Part shown: one piece after another, positions 33,272-42,940 of the stretch
How the letters are laid out: each line of letters opens with the position of its first letter
Numbering within the stretch: the stretch's first letter is position 1
NCBI GenBank assembly: GCA_052035955.1
Contig: JBPOHD010000003.1
Coordinates: forward strand, 1 to 64,000
Origin: JAEUNJ01 sp052035955
GTDB lineage: Bacteria > Pseudomonadota > Gammaproteobacteria > Burkholderiales > Rhodocyclaceae
Length of the DNA stretch: 64,000 bases
Direction: 5' to 3'
Made by a program: the position numbers and the translations under genes
The notes under the pieces: model-generated
The model's database searches: none
What the model was told of the DNA's origin: nothing
Seen by the model: only the letters and a program-made list of their open reading frames with translations

Positions 33272-34747
33272 ATGAGTTCCCACCTGTTGAGCCTCGCAAT
33301 CTGGGTGCCTATCGTCGGCGGCATCATCGTCCTTGCCCTCGGATCCGAGCGGCGTTGCGCCGCCCGCTGGGTAGCCCTGGCGATGGCGATCGTTGGCTTC
33401 CTGGTCACCGTTCCCCTCTTCACCGGCTTCGATTCGACGAAAAGCGCCATGCAGTTCGTCGAACTCGGATCCTGGATTCCCCGTTTCAACGTCAATTACT
33501 TCCTCGGGGTGGACGGCATCTCCGTCCTCTTCGTCCTCCTGAACAGCTTCATTACGGTACTGGTGGTACTCGCCGGCTGGGAAGTCATCGAGGAGAAGGT
33601 GGCCCAGTACATGGCGGCCTTCCTGATCATGTCAGGCCTCATGAACGGCATCTTCGCGGCCCTCGACGCCGTGTTGTTCTATGTCTTCTTCGAGGCCAGC
33701 CTGATCCCGATGTACATCATCATCGGCGTCTGGGGCGGACCGAACCGGGTTTACGCGGCGATCAAGTTCTTCCTCTACACGCTGCTCGGCTCCCTGCTGA
33801 TGCTGGTCGCGCTGATCTACCTGTTCCTGGAATCGGGGGGCAGCTTCAACATCCTGGACTGGCACCTGATGCGCCTCGAGATGGGGCCGCAGGTCCTGAT
33901 CTTCATCGCCTTCCTGATGTCATTCGCGGTGAAGGTGCCCATGTGGCCCGTGCATACCTGGCTGCCGGATGCCCACGTGGAGGCGCCCACCGGCGGTTCC
34001 GTGGTCCTGGCCGCCATCGCCCTGAAGCTCGGCGCCTACGGCTTCATCCGGTTCTCGATGCCCATCACGCCGGACGCCAGCCACTACATGGCGCCCTTCA
34101 TCATCACCCTGTCCCTCATCGCGGTGATCTACATCGGCTTCGTCGCCCTGGTGCAGGCGGACATGAAGAAGCTGGTCGCCTACTCGTCCATCTCCCACAT
34201 GGGCTTCGTGACCCTGGGCTTTTTCATCTTCAATCAGCTCGGCGTAGAGGGAGCCCTGATTCAGATGCTGTCCCACGGTTTCGTCTCCGGCGCCATGTTC
34301 CTTTGCATCGGGGTCATGTACGACCGGGTCCATTCGCGGCAGATCGCCGACTACGGCGGCGTCGTGAACACCATGCCCAAGTTCGCCGCCTTCTTCCTCT
34401 TTTTCGCCATGGCCAACTCCGGCCTGCCGGCGACCTCCGGCTTCGTCGGAGAGTTCATGGTGGCGCTGGGCGCCATCAAGTTCAATTTCTGGGTGGGTTT
34501 CGCCGCTGCCACCACCCTGGTGCTGGGCGCCGCCTACACCCTCTGGATGGTCAAGCGGGTCGCCTTCGGCGCCGTCGCCAATCACCACGTTGCCGAACTG
34601 GCGGATATCAACGGCCGCGAATTCCTGGTTCTCGCCCTGCTGGCCATCGCCGTGCTCGTGATGGGCGTCTATCCCTTCCCCTTCACCGACGTGATGCATG
34701 CCTCGGTGGATAACCTGCTCAAGCATGTGGCCGTGAGCAAGCTGTAA
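33272..34747 (+). CDS. nuoM: NADH dehydrogenase I subunit M
   Basis: 491 aa antiporter-like proton-pumping subunit with about fourteen helices. The key segments are FFEASLIPMYIIIGVWGG (membrane Glu), KVPMWPVHTWLPDAHVEAPT (Lys and His) and KKLVAYSSISHMGFV. It is followed 18 nt later by nuoN. Confidence 0.96.
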   Translation: MSSHLLSLAIWVPIVGGIIVLALGSERRCAARWVALAMAIVGFLVTVPLFTGFDSTKSAMQFVELGSWIPRFNVNYFLGVDGISVLFVLLNSFITVLVVLAGWEVIEEKVAQYMAAFLIMSGLMNGIFAALDAVLFYVFFEASLIPMYIIIGVWGGPNRVYAAIKFFLYTLLGSLLMLVALIYLFLESGGSFNILDWHLMRLEMGPQVLIFIAFLMSFAVKVPMWPVHTWLPDAHVEAPTGGSVVLAAIALKLGAYGFIRFSMPITPDASHYMAPFIITLSLIAVIYIGFVALVQADMKKLVAYSSISHMGFVTLGFFIFNQLGVEGALIQMLSHGFVSGAMFLCIGVMYDRVHSRQIADYGGVVNTMPKFAAFFLFFAMANSGLPATSGFVGEFMVALGAIKFNFWVGFAAATTLVLGAAYTLWMVKRVAFGAVANHHVAELADINGREFLVLALLAIAVLVMGVYPFPFTDVMHASVDNLLKHVAVSKL

Positions 34748-34765
34748 CGCGGCGCGAGAGAGACG

Positions 34766-36241
34766 ATGCTCAACACCTTCGTGATGCCCGACCTCTACCC
34801 GGCCGCGCCGGAGATATTCATTCTCTGCATGGCCTGCCTGATCCTGTTCGTGGACCTCTTCCTGGGCGAGTACCAGCGCTGGGTGACGGCCATGATGACC
34901 CAGATCACCCTGGTCGGCTGCGCCGCCATCACCTACGTCACTTCCGACGCCCAGGTGGTGCTCACCTTCAGCAACATGTTCGTGGACGACCTGTTCGCGG
35001 ATTTCCTCAAGCTGGTGGTCTACATCACCGTCTTCGTGGTCCTCGTCTACAGCCGGGGATACCTGCAGGCCCGCAATCTGGAGAAGGGCGAGTTCTACCT
35101 GCTGGTCCTGTTCGCCACGTTGGGCATGATGGTCATGATTTCGGCCGCCCACCTGCTGACCCTGTACCTGGGCCTGGAACTGATGTCCCTGTCCCTTTAC
35201 GCGCTGGTCGCCATCGACCGGGATTCCTCCCGGGCCACCGAGGCAGCGATGAAGTATTTCGTCCTTGGTGCCCTGGCCTCCGGCCTGCTGCTCTATGGCA
35301 TGTCCATGGTCTACGGCGCCACGGGCTCCCTGGAGATCGGCGGCATCGCCCAGGCCATCCACCAGGGGGTCGCCAACAAGACCGTGCTGGTCTTCGGCAT
35401 CGTCTTCCTGGTCGCCGGCGTCGCCTTCAAGCTTGGCGTGGTGCCCTTCCACATGTGGGTGCCCGATGTCTATCACGGGGCCCCGACGGCCGTCACCCTC
35501 TTCATCAGCACGGCGCCCAAACTGGCGGCCTTCGCGATGGCCATGCGCTTGCTGGTTTACGGCCTGTTCGACCTCGCCGAGCAGTGGCAGACCATGCTGA
35601 TGATCATGGCCGTGCTCTCCATCGCCATCGGCAACCTGGCGGCGATCGCCCAGACCAACATCAAGCGCATGCTGGCCTATTCCGGCATATCGCACATGGG
35701 CTTCCTGCTGCTTGCCATGATGAGCGGCGTGGTCGCCGGCGACCGCCATTTCGCCCTCAATGCCTACAGTTCGGCCCTTTACTACGCCGTCGCCTACGTC
35801 CTCATGTCCCTGGCGTCCTTCGGCACCGTCCTGCTGCTGTCGCGTGCGGGCTACGAGGCCGAGAACCTGGAGGATTTCAAGGGACTCAATCGCCGAAGCC
35901 CCTGGTTCGCCGCGGTGATGCTGACCGTCATGTTCTCCATGGCCGGCATTCCCTTCTTCGTCGGGTTCTTCGCGAAGTTCTCCGTCCTGCTGGCCGCCAT
36001 CGACGCCGGCTACGTCGGAGTGGCCGTATTCGCGGTGCTCTTCTCCCTGGTCGGTGCCTATTACTACCTGCGGGTCGTCAAGCTCATGTATTTCGACCCG
36101 CCCGCCGACAGTGCGCCCATCCAGGCGAGCCTGGACATGCGCGTCATCCTGTCGGCCAACGGGATTGCCGTCGCGCTCTTCGGCCTTTTCCCCCAGGCCA
36201 TGATGGCCCTGTGTACATACGCCCTGTTGCGCTCCCTCTGA
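34766..36241 (+). CDS. nuoN: NADH dehydrogenase I subunit N
   Basis: 491 aa antiporter-like subunit and last gene of the operon. It shows LYLGLELMSLSLYALVA, KLGVVPFHMWVPDVYHGAPT and IKRMLAYSGISHMGF. An intrinsic terminator begins 22 nt after its stop codon. Confidence 0.96.
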   Translation: MLNTFVMPDLYPAAPEIFILCMACLILFVDLFLGEYQRWVTAMMTQITLVGCAAITYVTSDAQVVLTFSNMFVDDLFADFLKLVVYITVFVVLVYSRGYLQARNLEKGEFYLLVLFATLGMMVMISAAHLLTLYLGLELMSLSLYALVAIDRDSSRATEAAMKYFVLGALASGLLLYGMSMVYGATGSLEIGGIAQAIHQGVANKTVLVFGIVFLVAGVAFKLGVVPFHMWVPDVYHGAPTAVTLFISTAPKLAAFAMAMRLLVYGLFDLAEQWQTMLMIMAVLSIAIGNLAAIAQTNIKRMLAYSGISHMGFLLLAMMSGVVAGDRHFALNAYSSALYYAVAYVLMSLASFGTVLLLSRAGYEAENLEDFKGLNRRSPWFAAVMLTVMFSMAGIPFFVGFFAKFSVLLAAIDAGYVGVAVFAVLFSLVGAYYYLRVVKLMYFDPPADSAPIQASLDMRVILSANGIAVALFGLFPQAMMALCTYALLRSL

Positions 36242-36262
36242 ACGAGCCACCGCGATCGCGCG

Positions 36263-36287
36263 AAAGCCGGGCCCAGCCCGGCTTTTT
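36263..36287 (+). terminator. Intrinsic terminator of the nuo operon
   Basis: AAAGCCGGGC (36263-36272), CCA loop, GCCCGGCTTT (36276-36285), with a run of five T from 36283. It is a textbook hairpin plus T-tract that can work on both strands, because the next gene is convergent. Confidence 0.92.
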
Positions 36288-36290
36288 CGT

Positions 36291-36746
36291 TCACGCGTCC
36301 CGGGCGTATTTTTCCTTCGCCGCCCGGGCCTCGGCCGCCTCCGCAGGCGAATAGGCCTTCCCCGACCAGAGCATGCGGAAAGCCACCTCCTCGTTGCCGT
36401 TCTCGCACAGTTCCAGGACCTGCCGGAACAGCGGCTGGAAGGTCGGACTGCGGTGGGAGGTTTCGTGCTCCCGAAAGCCCGTCCAGAACGTCACGACGAG
36501 GGCTTCCCGGTCCTTTCCCGGGCTATCCACCGCCTGGCCGACCGTGCTGCCCTCGTTGGATACCGCACCGCTGTTGAGCAGCACCATGCCGCCGAGGAAG
36601 CCCGTCTCGGAATGGTAGGTTTTCACGTTCTCGCAGAGCAGGGCGACCCGCTCCTCCAGGTCGTCCACCGTGTAGTCCGGTTTCAGCAGCACGCGATTGA
36701 CGGTCACCACGCCGTCGCCGGGAAATCCGGGTATGAAACCGCTCAT
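36291..36746 (-). CDS. Unknown 151-aa protein
   Basis: A soluble protein with no signal peptide. The middle part (LVVTFWTGFREHETSHRS, then PLFRQVLELCENGNEE) has the look of a dimeric alpha/beta-barrel (ABM/Dabb-like) fold, but I cannot name a family with confidence. The C-terminus is Ala/Glu-rich and probably helical. It converges on nuoN and shares its terminator; upstream it is divergent from the Nudix gene, 77 bp away. The start ATG has GGAGACAG upstream. Function unknown. Confidence 0.75.
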   Translation of the reverse strand: MSGFIPGFPGDGVVTVNRVLLKPDYTVDDLEERVALLCENVKTYHSETGFLGGMVLLNSGAVSNEGSTVGQAVDSPGKDREALVVTFWTGFREHETSHRSPTFQPLFRQVLELCENGNEEVAFRMLWSGKAYSPAEAAEARAAKEKYARDA

Positions 36747-36823
36747 GGCTGTCTCCTGTCTCGGTTGGGGTCACGGTAAGATGGTGCCGTTCGCCGCCAG
36801 TTCAATTCCCCGGGTGCCCCGCC

Positions 36824-37387
36824 ATGGAAGACGCCGACCTGATCGAAGAGACCCTGAGTACCCAATTGGTATTCGACGGCAGGCTCCTCAAGGTCCATGC
36901 CGACAAGGCCCGCATGCCGGACGGGCACGAGGCCGTGCGTGAGTGGATCGCCCACCCCGGTGCCGTCGTCGTGATCGGCCTGCTGGACAACGGGAAACTG
37001 CTCTTCGAGCGTCAGTTCCGCTACCCCCTGCGGCGCGTCTTCCTCGAACTTCCGGCGGGAAAGATCGACCCGGGCGAGCACGTCCTGGACACGGCCCGCC
37101 GGGAACTCAGGGAAGAAACGGGGTACAAGGCGAAGCACTGGCTGCACCTGGCCACCATGCACCCGTGCATCGGATACTCCGACGAGCGCATCGAGATCTT
37201 CCTCGCCCGCGGCTTGACCTACATCGGCCACGAGCGCGACCACGGCGAGTTCCTGGAGGTCGTCGAGCTGCTTCCCACCGATGCGGTGGCCGCCATACGC
37301 GACGGCGAGATCACGGACGGAAAGACCATTGCCGCGATGTTCTGGGCCGAGAAGGTCCTCGCGGGAACCTGGGAGCTTCCGGCTTAG
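36824..37387 (+). CDS. Nudix hydrolase (ADP-ribose pyrophosphatase-like)
   Basis: 187 aa. The Nudix box GX5EX7REUXEEXGU is visible as GKIDPGEHVLDTARRELREE followed by TGY, near residues 76-98. The upstream ERQFRYPLRRVFLELPAGKI segment is typical of the NudF group, which splits ADP-ribose to AMP and ribose 5-phosphate. It is followed 66 nt later by the kinase gene; a functional link is not evident. Confidence 0.9.
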   Translation: MEDADLIEETLSTQLVFDGRLLKVHADKARMPDGHEAVREWIAHPGAVVVIGLLDNGKLLFERQFRYPLRRVFLELPAGKIDPGEHVLDTARRELREETGYKAKHWLHLATMHPCIGYSDERIEIFLARGLTYIGHERDHGEFLEVVELLPTDAVAAIRDGEITDGKTIAAMFWAEKVLAGTWELPA

Positions 37388-37453
37388 AATAGGAGTCCCG
37401 GCAAGGCCACGTTCGATGGCGCGACACGGGTACCCGGAGGAGAGAAGACCGCG

Positions 37454-38680
37454 ATGCATGCCAAGGCCGACCCCGAAGGCGTCCAATCCGACGTCGAGGA
37501 GAATTACCGCCTGGAGGCCCTGAGCATCATCTCCGAGGTGTCGGCCAGCCTCGCCGACGAGGACGACGTCGAGGAGATGCTCGGACGTTTCCTCGGCACC
37601 ATGATCCGCCTGGCCCACGCCAATGCCGGCGCCGTACGGGTGCTGACCAGCGACGGCCAGCACCTGCGCCTGGTCGGCGCCCGCGGCCTGCCGCGCGAGG
37701 TCGTCGAGCAGGAACGGCTGGTGCCCGTCGATTGCGGGCAGTGCGGCAGCGCCATTCGCGATCACCAGTCGCGCTACGAGATCGACCTGCATTTCTGCGC
37801 CCAGCGTACCCAGAATGCCTATTTCGGCCGGGAGTGCCAGGCCATGGTGGTGGTCCCCCTGCAGCACGGCGGCAGGCTCCAGGGCACCTACAACCTCTTC
37901 CTGCCCGAGCAGTTCGAACTACCGGAGGAGGTCGCCCTGCTGTTCCGGTCCATCGGCGAGCACCTGGGGATGGCCCTGGAAAATGCCCGCCTGAAGCGCG
38001 AGAACCTCCGCATCACCCTGATGAACGAGCGGCAGATGATGGCCGCGGAGGTCCACGATTCCCTGGCCCAGACCTGCGCCTACATGAAGATGCGCATGGC
38101 CATGCTCCAGGACGCCATCGGCGACGGCGATTCCATCCGTGCCGGCAAGTATGCCGGGGACGTGAGCCAGGCCCTGGACGAGGCCTATGGGCACCTGCGC
38201 GAACTCCTCTCCCAGTTCCGCAACCGCATGGACCCCATGGGCCTGATCCATGCCCTGGGAGAACTTGCCGCCGGTTTCCAGGATCGGACGGGCATCGCAC
38301 TGGAGTACGAGAACCGGCTGGCCGACCTTCGCCTTTCCGTGGACCAGGAGGCCCAGGTCTTCTTCATCATCCAGGAGGCATTGTCCAACGTCATCCGCCA
38401 CTCGGGGGCCACCCGGGCCCGGCTGACGCTGGAGGGCGCCGGCGACTACTACGAAGCCACGGTCGAGGACAACGGCAAGGGCGGCCAGGGGTATTTCGCC
38501 ATTGCCAATCGCACCGGGGGCTTCGAGGAACACCCGCGGCTGAGGGACCATTTCGGCCTCACGATCATGCGCGAACGGGCCCGCAAGATCGGCGGCCGGG
38601 TGGAGGTCTCCAACCTGCCGGAAGGCGGGTTCCGGGTTCGCGTGACCTTTCCCGTCCTGCCCGTGAGGCTCGGCGGATGA
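37454..38680 (+). CDS. Soluble NarX-like sensor kinase with four-Cys GAF domain
   Basis: 408 aa, no membrane segment. Residues about 20-175 form a GAF-type sensor domain containing Cys94-x2-Cys97, Cys115 and Cys128, suited to binding an iron-sulfur cluster or haem; NarX-type kinases are known to have a cysteine-bearing central module. The HisKA_3 dimerisation helix has the phosphorylated His201 in AAEVHDSLAQTC, followed by HATPase_c (QEALSNVIRHS, VEDNGKG, GLTIMRERA). It probably phosphorylates the LuxR-type regulator encoded by the next gene, with which it overlaps by 4 nt. The signal is probably redox, oxygen or nitrogen oxide; this is inference. Confidence 0.88.
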   Translation: MHAKADPEGVQSDVEENYRLEALSIISEVSASLADEDDVEEMLGRFLGTMIRLAHANAGAVRVLTSDGQHLRLVGARGLPREVVEQERLVPVDCGQCGSAIRDHQSRYEIDLHFCAQRTQNAYFGRECQAMVVVPLQHGGRLQGTYNLFLPEQFELPEEVALLFRSIGEHLGMALENARLKRENLRITLMNERQMMAAEVHDSLAQTCAYMKMRMAMLQDAIGDGDSIRAGKYAGDVSQALDEAYGHLRELLSQFRNRMDPMGLIHALGELAAGFQDRTGIALEYENRLADLRLSVDQEAQVFFIIQEALSNVIRHSGATRARLTLEGAGDYYEATVEDNGKGGQGYFAIANRTGGFEEHPRLRDHFGLTIMRERARKIGGRVEVSNLPEGGFRVRVTFPVLPVRLGG

Positions 38681-39333
38681 CCGACCGTCCCATCCGCGTC
38701 CTCCTCGTGGACGACCATACCCTTTTCCGGAAAGGTCTGGCCGAGTTGCTCGAGCAGAGCGGCACACTGCAGGTGGCCGGGATCGCAGCAAACGGCGAGG
38801 ATGCCTTGAAGGTGCTCGCGGCGGCCAGTCCCGACGTGGTGATCACGGACCTCAACATGCCGCCCCACGGCGGGCTGGCCCTGCTGCGCCAGATCCGCGC
38901 TGCCAATTGGAGCGGGCCGGTCCTGGTCCTGACGGTCTCGGACGCGGAGGAAGACCTGGCCAACGCCATGCGCGGCGGCGCCCAGGGCTACCTGCTCAAG
39001 GACATGGAGCCCGACGACCTGGTGGATGCCGTGCAGCGCGCCGTCCGCGGCGAGACGGTCGTGGCGCCCAGCATGACGCTGAAGTTGGTGCACCTATTGC
39101 AGGGCGGCGGCCCGGCGGCCGGCAAGGCCGAGGCCCTGAAACAGCTGACGGCCCGGGAGCGGCAAATCCTCGACTTCCTGGCCCAGGGCTTGTCGAACAA
39201 GGCCATCGCCCGGACGCTCGACATCAGCCACGACACAGTGAAGCTGCATGTCCGGCACATCCTGTCCAAGCTCAACCTGACCTCCCGGGTCGAGGCGGCG
39301 GTGTTCGCCGTCGAGCACAAGGCGGGGCGCTGA
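38677..39333 (+). CDS. NarL/FixJ-family response regulator
   Basis: 218 aa. The receiver domain has the acidic pair in LLVDDHTLFRKG, phospho-Asp58 (VVITDLNMPP) and Lys in YLLKDMEPDD. The C-terminal LuxR-type helix-turn-helix is LTARERQILDFLAQGLSNKA followed by IARTLDISHDTVKLHVRHIL. The ATGA overlap with the kinase gene marks it as the cognate regulator. Possible targets include the neighbouring transporter or dsr genes; no operator can be assigned. Confidence 0.93.
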   Translation: MTDRPIRVLLVDDHTLFRKGLAELLEQSGTLQVAGIAANGEDALKVLAAASPDVVITDLNMPPHGGLALLRQIRAANWSGPVLVLTVSDAEEDLANAMRGGAQGYLLKDMEPDDLVDAVQRAVRGETVVAPSMTLKLVHLLQGGGPAAGKAEALKQLTARERQILDFLAQGLSNKAIARTLDISHDTVKLHVRHILSKLNLTSRVEAAVFAVEHKAGR

Positions 39334-39374
39334 GCGCCGCAGGGCCGGTGGCACCCATCGCAGAACGAGGCACC

Positions 39375-40547
39375 ATGGTCGCACGCATCCTTGCCGTCGA
39401 AGACGATCCCATCCAGGCCAAGACCCTGGCGGTCCTGCTGCGCGGCAGCTACGAGGTGGCGACGGTCGCCAGCGGCGAGGAGTGCCTCGCCAAGGCCCGC
39501 GAAGGCGCCTTCGACCTGGTCCTCCTGGACGTGGTGCTGCCGGGCCTCTCCGGTTACGAAGTCTGTCGGGAACTGAAAGGACGATCGGCAACCGCCGAAC
39601 TGCCGGTGATCTTCCTGTCCTCGAACACCGGGCTCGAGGACCGCCTGCAGGGCTTCGAGGCGGGTGGTTTCGATTACCTGGGCAAGCCGGTGGTCAAGGA
39701 TGAACTGGTCCGCAAGATAAATCTGCTGCTCGACCACCTGGCCGAACGCCGGAACCTGAAACAGGCTGCCGACATGGCTGCCAGCGCCGCCATGACCGCC
39801 ATGACGAGTGCCGCCGAACAGGGCCTGGTGCTGGACTTCATGCGCCGCAGCTTCACCTGCGTCGATGCCCGCGGCCTGGCAATGGGCATCGTGGCCGCCG
39901 CCCGCCGCTTCGGGCTCGCCGCCATGGCCCAGGTTCGGGCCCGGAACGGCGTTGTCTCCTGGAGCGACCTGGGCCCCTGTACGCCGCTGGAGACCTCGGT
40001 GCTCGCCAGTGTCGCCCTTGGCGGCCGCATCGTGGACCTGGGGAACCGGACGGCCATCAACTTCGAGCAGACCTCCGTGATCCTGAAGAACATGCCGGTG
40101 GAAGAGGGCGAGCGCTACGGCCGCCTGAAGGACCACATGGCCATGCTCCTCGAAGGGGCCAATGCCCGCGCACAGGCCCTTGAACACGACACCCGGCCGG
40201 CGGGAGGCGAGGATCGGACCGCCGAAACGATGAGGCGGGTTGCGGCGACCCTGCGCGAGGTGGTCCGCCGCAACCGGGAGTTGCAGGGGGCGTGTGGCCA
40301 GGCCTTCGACCGCATGGCCCACGACCTGGCCGTCACCATGCCGCTGCTGGAACTGAACCGCTCGCAGGAGACGATGCTGGAGGAAATGCTCAACCAGGCG
40401 GTGGCGGCCTACGCCGCATCCGCGCAGCGGGAGGACGAAACCGCCAGGATGCTCGCCGCCGCCGACGAGGAACTGAACCGATTGGCAGGCGGCCCGCCAG
40501 GGTCCCAGGGACTGCCTTCCGGCCGCCGGCCTGATACCAAGGGATGA
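39375..40547 (+). CDS. Response regulator with unusual output region
   Basis: 390 aa. The N-terminal receiver domain has ILAVEDDPIQAKT, Asp52 (LVLLDVVLPG) and Lys in YLGKPVVKDE. The remaining 260 residues contain no DNA-binding or cyclase motif; residues about 135-245 resemble a regulatory region found after some receivers (AAEQGLVLDFMRRSFTC), and about 280-375 is largely helical, possibly coiled coil. It likely acts by protein contact, perhaps on the preceding two-component pair. It is 41 nt downstream of the NarL-like gene. Confidence 0.82.
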   Translation: MVARILAVEDDPIQAKTLAVLLRGSYEVATVASGEECLAKAREGAFDLVLLDVVLPGLSGYEVCRELKGRSATAELPVIFLSSNTGLEDRLQGFEAGGFDYLGKPVVKDELVRKINLLLDHLAERRNLKQAADMAASAAMTAMTSAAEQGLVLDFMRRSFTCVDARGLAMGIVAAARRFGLAAMAQVRARNGVVSWSDLGPCTPLETSVLASVALGGRIVDLGNRTAINFEQTSVILKNMPVEEGERYGRLKDHMAMLLEGANARAQALEHDTRPAGGEDRTAETMRRVAATLREVVRRNRELQGACGQAFDRMAHDLAVTMPLLELNRSQETMLEEMLNQAVAAYAASAQREDETARMLAAADEELNRLAGGPPGSQGLPSGRRPDTKG

Positions 40548-42857
40548 TTGTTCCCGATCGCAGGGATGGCTCATGACCCCATGCGCTTCGGATCCGACGC
40601 GACCCCGACTCCGACCTCGGTGACCACCGCCTCTCCCGCCAGGCTGCGCGCGGACCTCCTGGCCGGCTTCACGGTCATGATGATCGGGCTGCCCATCGAG
40701 CTCAATTACGGGCTCATCGCCTTCTCCCGGGTCGAGGGCGACCTGGGCGCCCTCGGCATCCGGGCCGCCCTGATCGGCGCCATGGTGGCGGCCCTCGCCT
40801 CCGCCCTGGCCGGCACCCGCGCCGGCCAGATGCCGGGCTCCCGGCCCGCCGTGATGCTGGTCGTGGCCGATGCCATGCATGTCCTCGCCCAAATGCCATC
40901 GGTATCGGCGGGCGGCTCGCCGCTGCCGCTGCTGGCGGGGCTCGCCCTGCTGACCTTCATGGCCGGCGGCCTCCAGGTGGCCTTCTCCGTGGCCGGCCTG
41001 GGCAGGGTGATCAAGTTCATCCCCTATCCCGTTCTGGCGGGCATCTCCTTCGGCGTCGCCCTCGTCGTGCTGAAGCTGTGCATTCCGCCCATGCTGGGTC
41101 TCGGCTACCGGATGGGGTGGTCGGACTTGTGGCGGGACTGGAGCCTCGTCCGGCCGGCATCCCTGGTCGTGGCGGCGGCCACCGTCGCGGCCGCCATGAG
41201 GCCGCCGGCCTTCGCGCGGCGCGTGCCGCCCACGCTGACCGCCATCGTCGTCGGGGTGCTCGTCCATTTCCTGCTCGCCGGAGTCCTCGGCCCCGACAGG
41301 ATGGGGCCCCTGACCGGAGACCTGGGTACCGTCCTGCCCGTGCCCATGGGTGAGGAACACTTCCGGTTCTTCGCCGCGGCGGGCATCGCGCACCTGGCCA
41401 GCGTCCTGTTCCCCTTCGCCGCCGCCATGGCCGTGCTGGCCTCCATCGAGGCGCTGGTGAGTGCCACCGCCGCCGACACGCTCACCCACCAGCGCCACGA
41501 CAGCAACCGCGAACTGCGCGCCCAGGGCCTGGGGAACATGGCCGCCGCCGTCTGCGGCGGGTCGATGGCTGCGCCCACGATGGCCCGCGTCCGGGCGGCC
41601 CTCGACGCGGGCGCGCGGAGTCCCCTGGGCACGGCGGCCTATGGCCTGTCAATCCTGTTGGTCGGCGGACTGTTCGGCCACTGGCTGGGACGCATGCCGA
41701 TCGCCGTCGTGGCCTCCGTACTGGCCGTCCTGGCGGTCAACATGGTCGATCCCTGGTCGCGCCGCGTGATCCGCCAGACCCTGTTCGGGCGCGGCGAGAT
41801 GGAACGCCAGCAATGGGAGCACGTGGCGGTCAATTTCGCCGTGCTGGTGCTGGTCGCTGCGGTCGTCCTGGTCGGCAACATGATGCAGGCCGTGGTGGTG
41901 GGCGTCTTCGCCGCCATGTTCGTCTTCGTGCGGACCAGCACCCGCCCCGCCGTCCGGCGCATCCATTCCGGCGCCGTCCGGCGCTCCAGCAAGGTCCGCA
42001 ATGCCGTCGAGCGGGCACTGCTCGATGCCCGGGGAGACAAGGTCCGCGTGATCGAATTCGACGGTCCCCTGTTCTTCGGCAACGCCGACCGGCTCTACCA
42101 GGAAGTGGAGCGGCTGGGCGCCGAGGCGGAGATCGTGATCCTGGATTTCCGGCGCACCACCGACGTCGATGCCACCGGGGCGCGCATCGTCGAGCAACTG
42201 GCCCACCTGTCGCGGGTACGCGGCAGGCTGCTGCTGATCGCCCATATCCATCGCGGCGACCGCATCGGCCGGACCCTGCTCACCTTCGGCTTTTCCCCCA
42301 CCGAGGCGGCCGGCAACTGGTTCGCCGACACGGACGGCGCCCTGGAAGCCGCCGAGGACAGGCTGATCGCTGCCGACGGGACGTCGGGAGGGACGGGGGA
42401 GCGCCAGTTCGAGCTGCACGAACTGCCCCTCTTCGCCGGCATGGCCGCCCACCAGCTCGAGGCCCTGAGCGAATACCTGCACGAGCGCTGGGTGGCCCGG
42501 GGCGATCACCTGTTCCGGGCCGGGGACCGGGGCGACGAACTGTTCATCACGGCGCGTGGCACGGTCACCCTGCGGGCGCCGGTCGGGGAGGGCGCCCCGT
42601 CGAACCAGGGCAAGCGGCTTACCATGGTGCCGCCCGGCGTCGTCTTCGGCGAAATGGCCTTCATCGAGGGCAAGCCCCGCACGGCCGACGCGATCGCCGA
42701 TCAGGAGGTGGTGCTCTATGCCCTGAGGCGGGATGCCTTCGAGGAGATCCGTCAGTCCCGGCCGGACATCGCCGCGACGCTGCTGTTCAACATCGGCCGC
42801 GAGCTTTCGGGCCGCCTGCGCCTGACCACGGACGCCCTGCGCTCGGCGCTGGACTGA
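40548..42857 (+). CDS. SulP transporter fused to STAS and cyclic-nucleotide-binding domains
   Basis: Up to 769 aa. Residues about 25-465 are a SulP/SLC26-type membrane domain (GFTVMMIGLPIELNYGLIAF, GALGIRAALIGAMVAALASA-like repeats, TLTHQRHDSNRELRAQG). Then a STAS domain (FDGPLFFGNADRL, TDVDATGARIV) and, from about residue 620, a CAP-family cyclic-nucleotide-binding domain (LFRAGDRGDELFI, FGEMAFIEGKPRTADA). Such fusions carry anions (sulfate, bicarbonate or dicarboxylates), with gating by nucleotide or phosphorylation inferred. The start is uncertain: TTG 40548, ATG 40566 or ATG 40581. It directly follows the second response regulator. Confidence 0.88.
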   Translation: MFPIAGMAHDPMRFGSDATPTPTSVTTASPARLRADLLAGFTVMMIGLPIELNYGLIAFSRVEGDLGALGIRAALIGAMVAALASALAGTRAGQMPGSRPAVMLVVADAMHVLAQMPSVSAGGSPLPLLAGLALLTFMAGGLQVAFSVAGLGRVIKFIPYPVLAGISFGVALVVLKLCIPPMLGLGYRMGWSDLWRDWSLVRPASLVVAAATVAAAMRPPAFARRVPPTLTAIVVGVLVHFLLAGVLGPDRMGPLTGDLGTVLPVPMGEEHFRFFAAAGIAHLASVLFPFAAAMAVLASIEALVSATAADTLTHQRHDSNRELRAQGLGNMAAAVCGGSMAAPTMARVRAALDAGARSPLGTAAYGLSILLVGGLFGHWLGRMPIAVVASVLAVLAVNMVDPWSRRVIRQTLFGRGEMERQQWEHVAVNFAVLVLVAAVVLVGNMMQAVVVGVFAAMFVFVRTSTRPAVRRIHSGAVRRSSKVRNAVERALLDARGDKVRVIEFDGPLFFGNADRLYQEVERLGAEAEIVILDFRRTTDVDATGARIVEQLAHLSRVRGRLLLIAHIHRGDRIGRTLLTFGFSPTEAAGNWFADTDGALEAAEDRLIAADGTSGGTGERQFELHELPLFAGMAAHQLEALSEYLHERWVARGDHLFRAGDRGDELFITARGTVTLRAPVGEGAPSNQGKRLTMVPPGVVFGEMAFIEGKPRTADAIADQEVVLYALRRDAFEEIRQSRPDIAATLLFNIGRELSGRLRLTTDALRSALD

Positions 42858-42940
42858 GGTTCAAACGCCTCCACCGGGTGCCGGCCACCGTTGCTGGTGG
42901 CATAATTCAGGCGAGTGGATCAGAACAAGTTCAGTTGGAC

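Noticed and set aside
33920..36250. A 776-codon minus-strand frame under nuoM/nuoN
   Set aside because: Antisense shadow with a His/Glu/Asp-rich composition typical of reversed membrane-protein codons.
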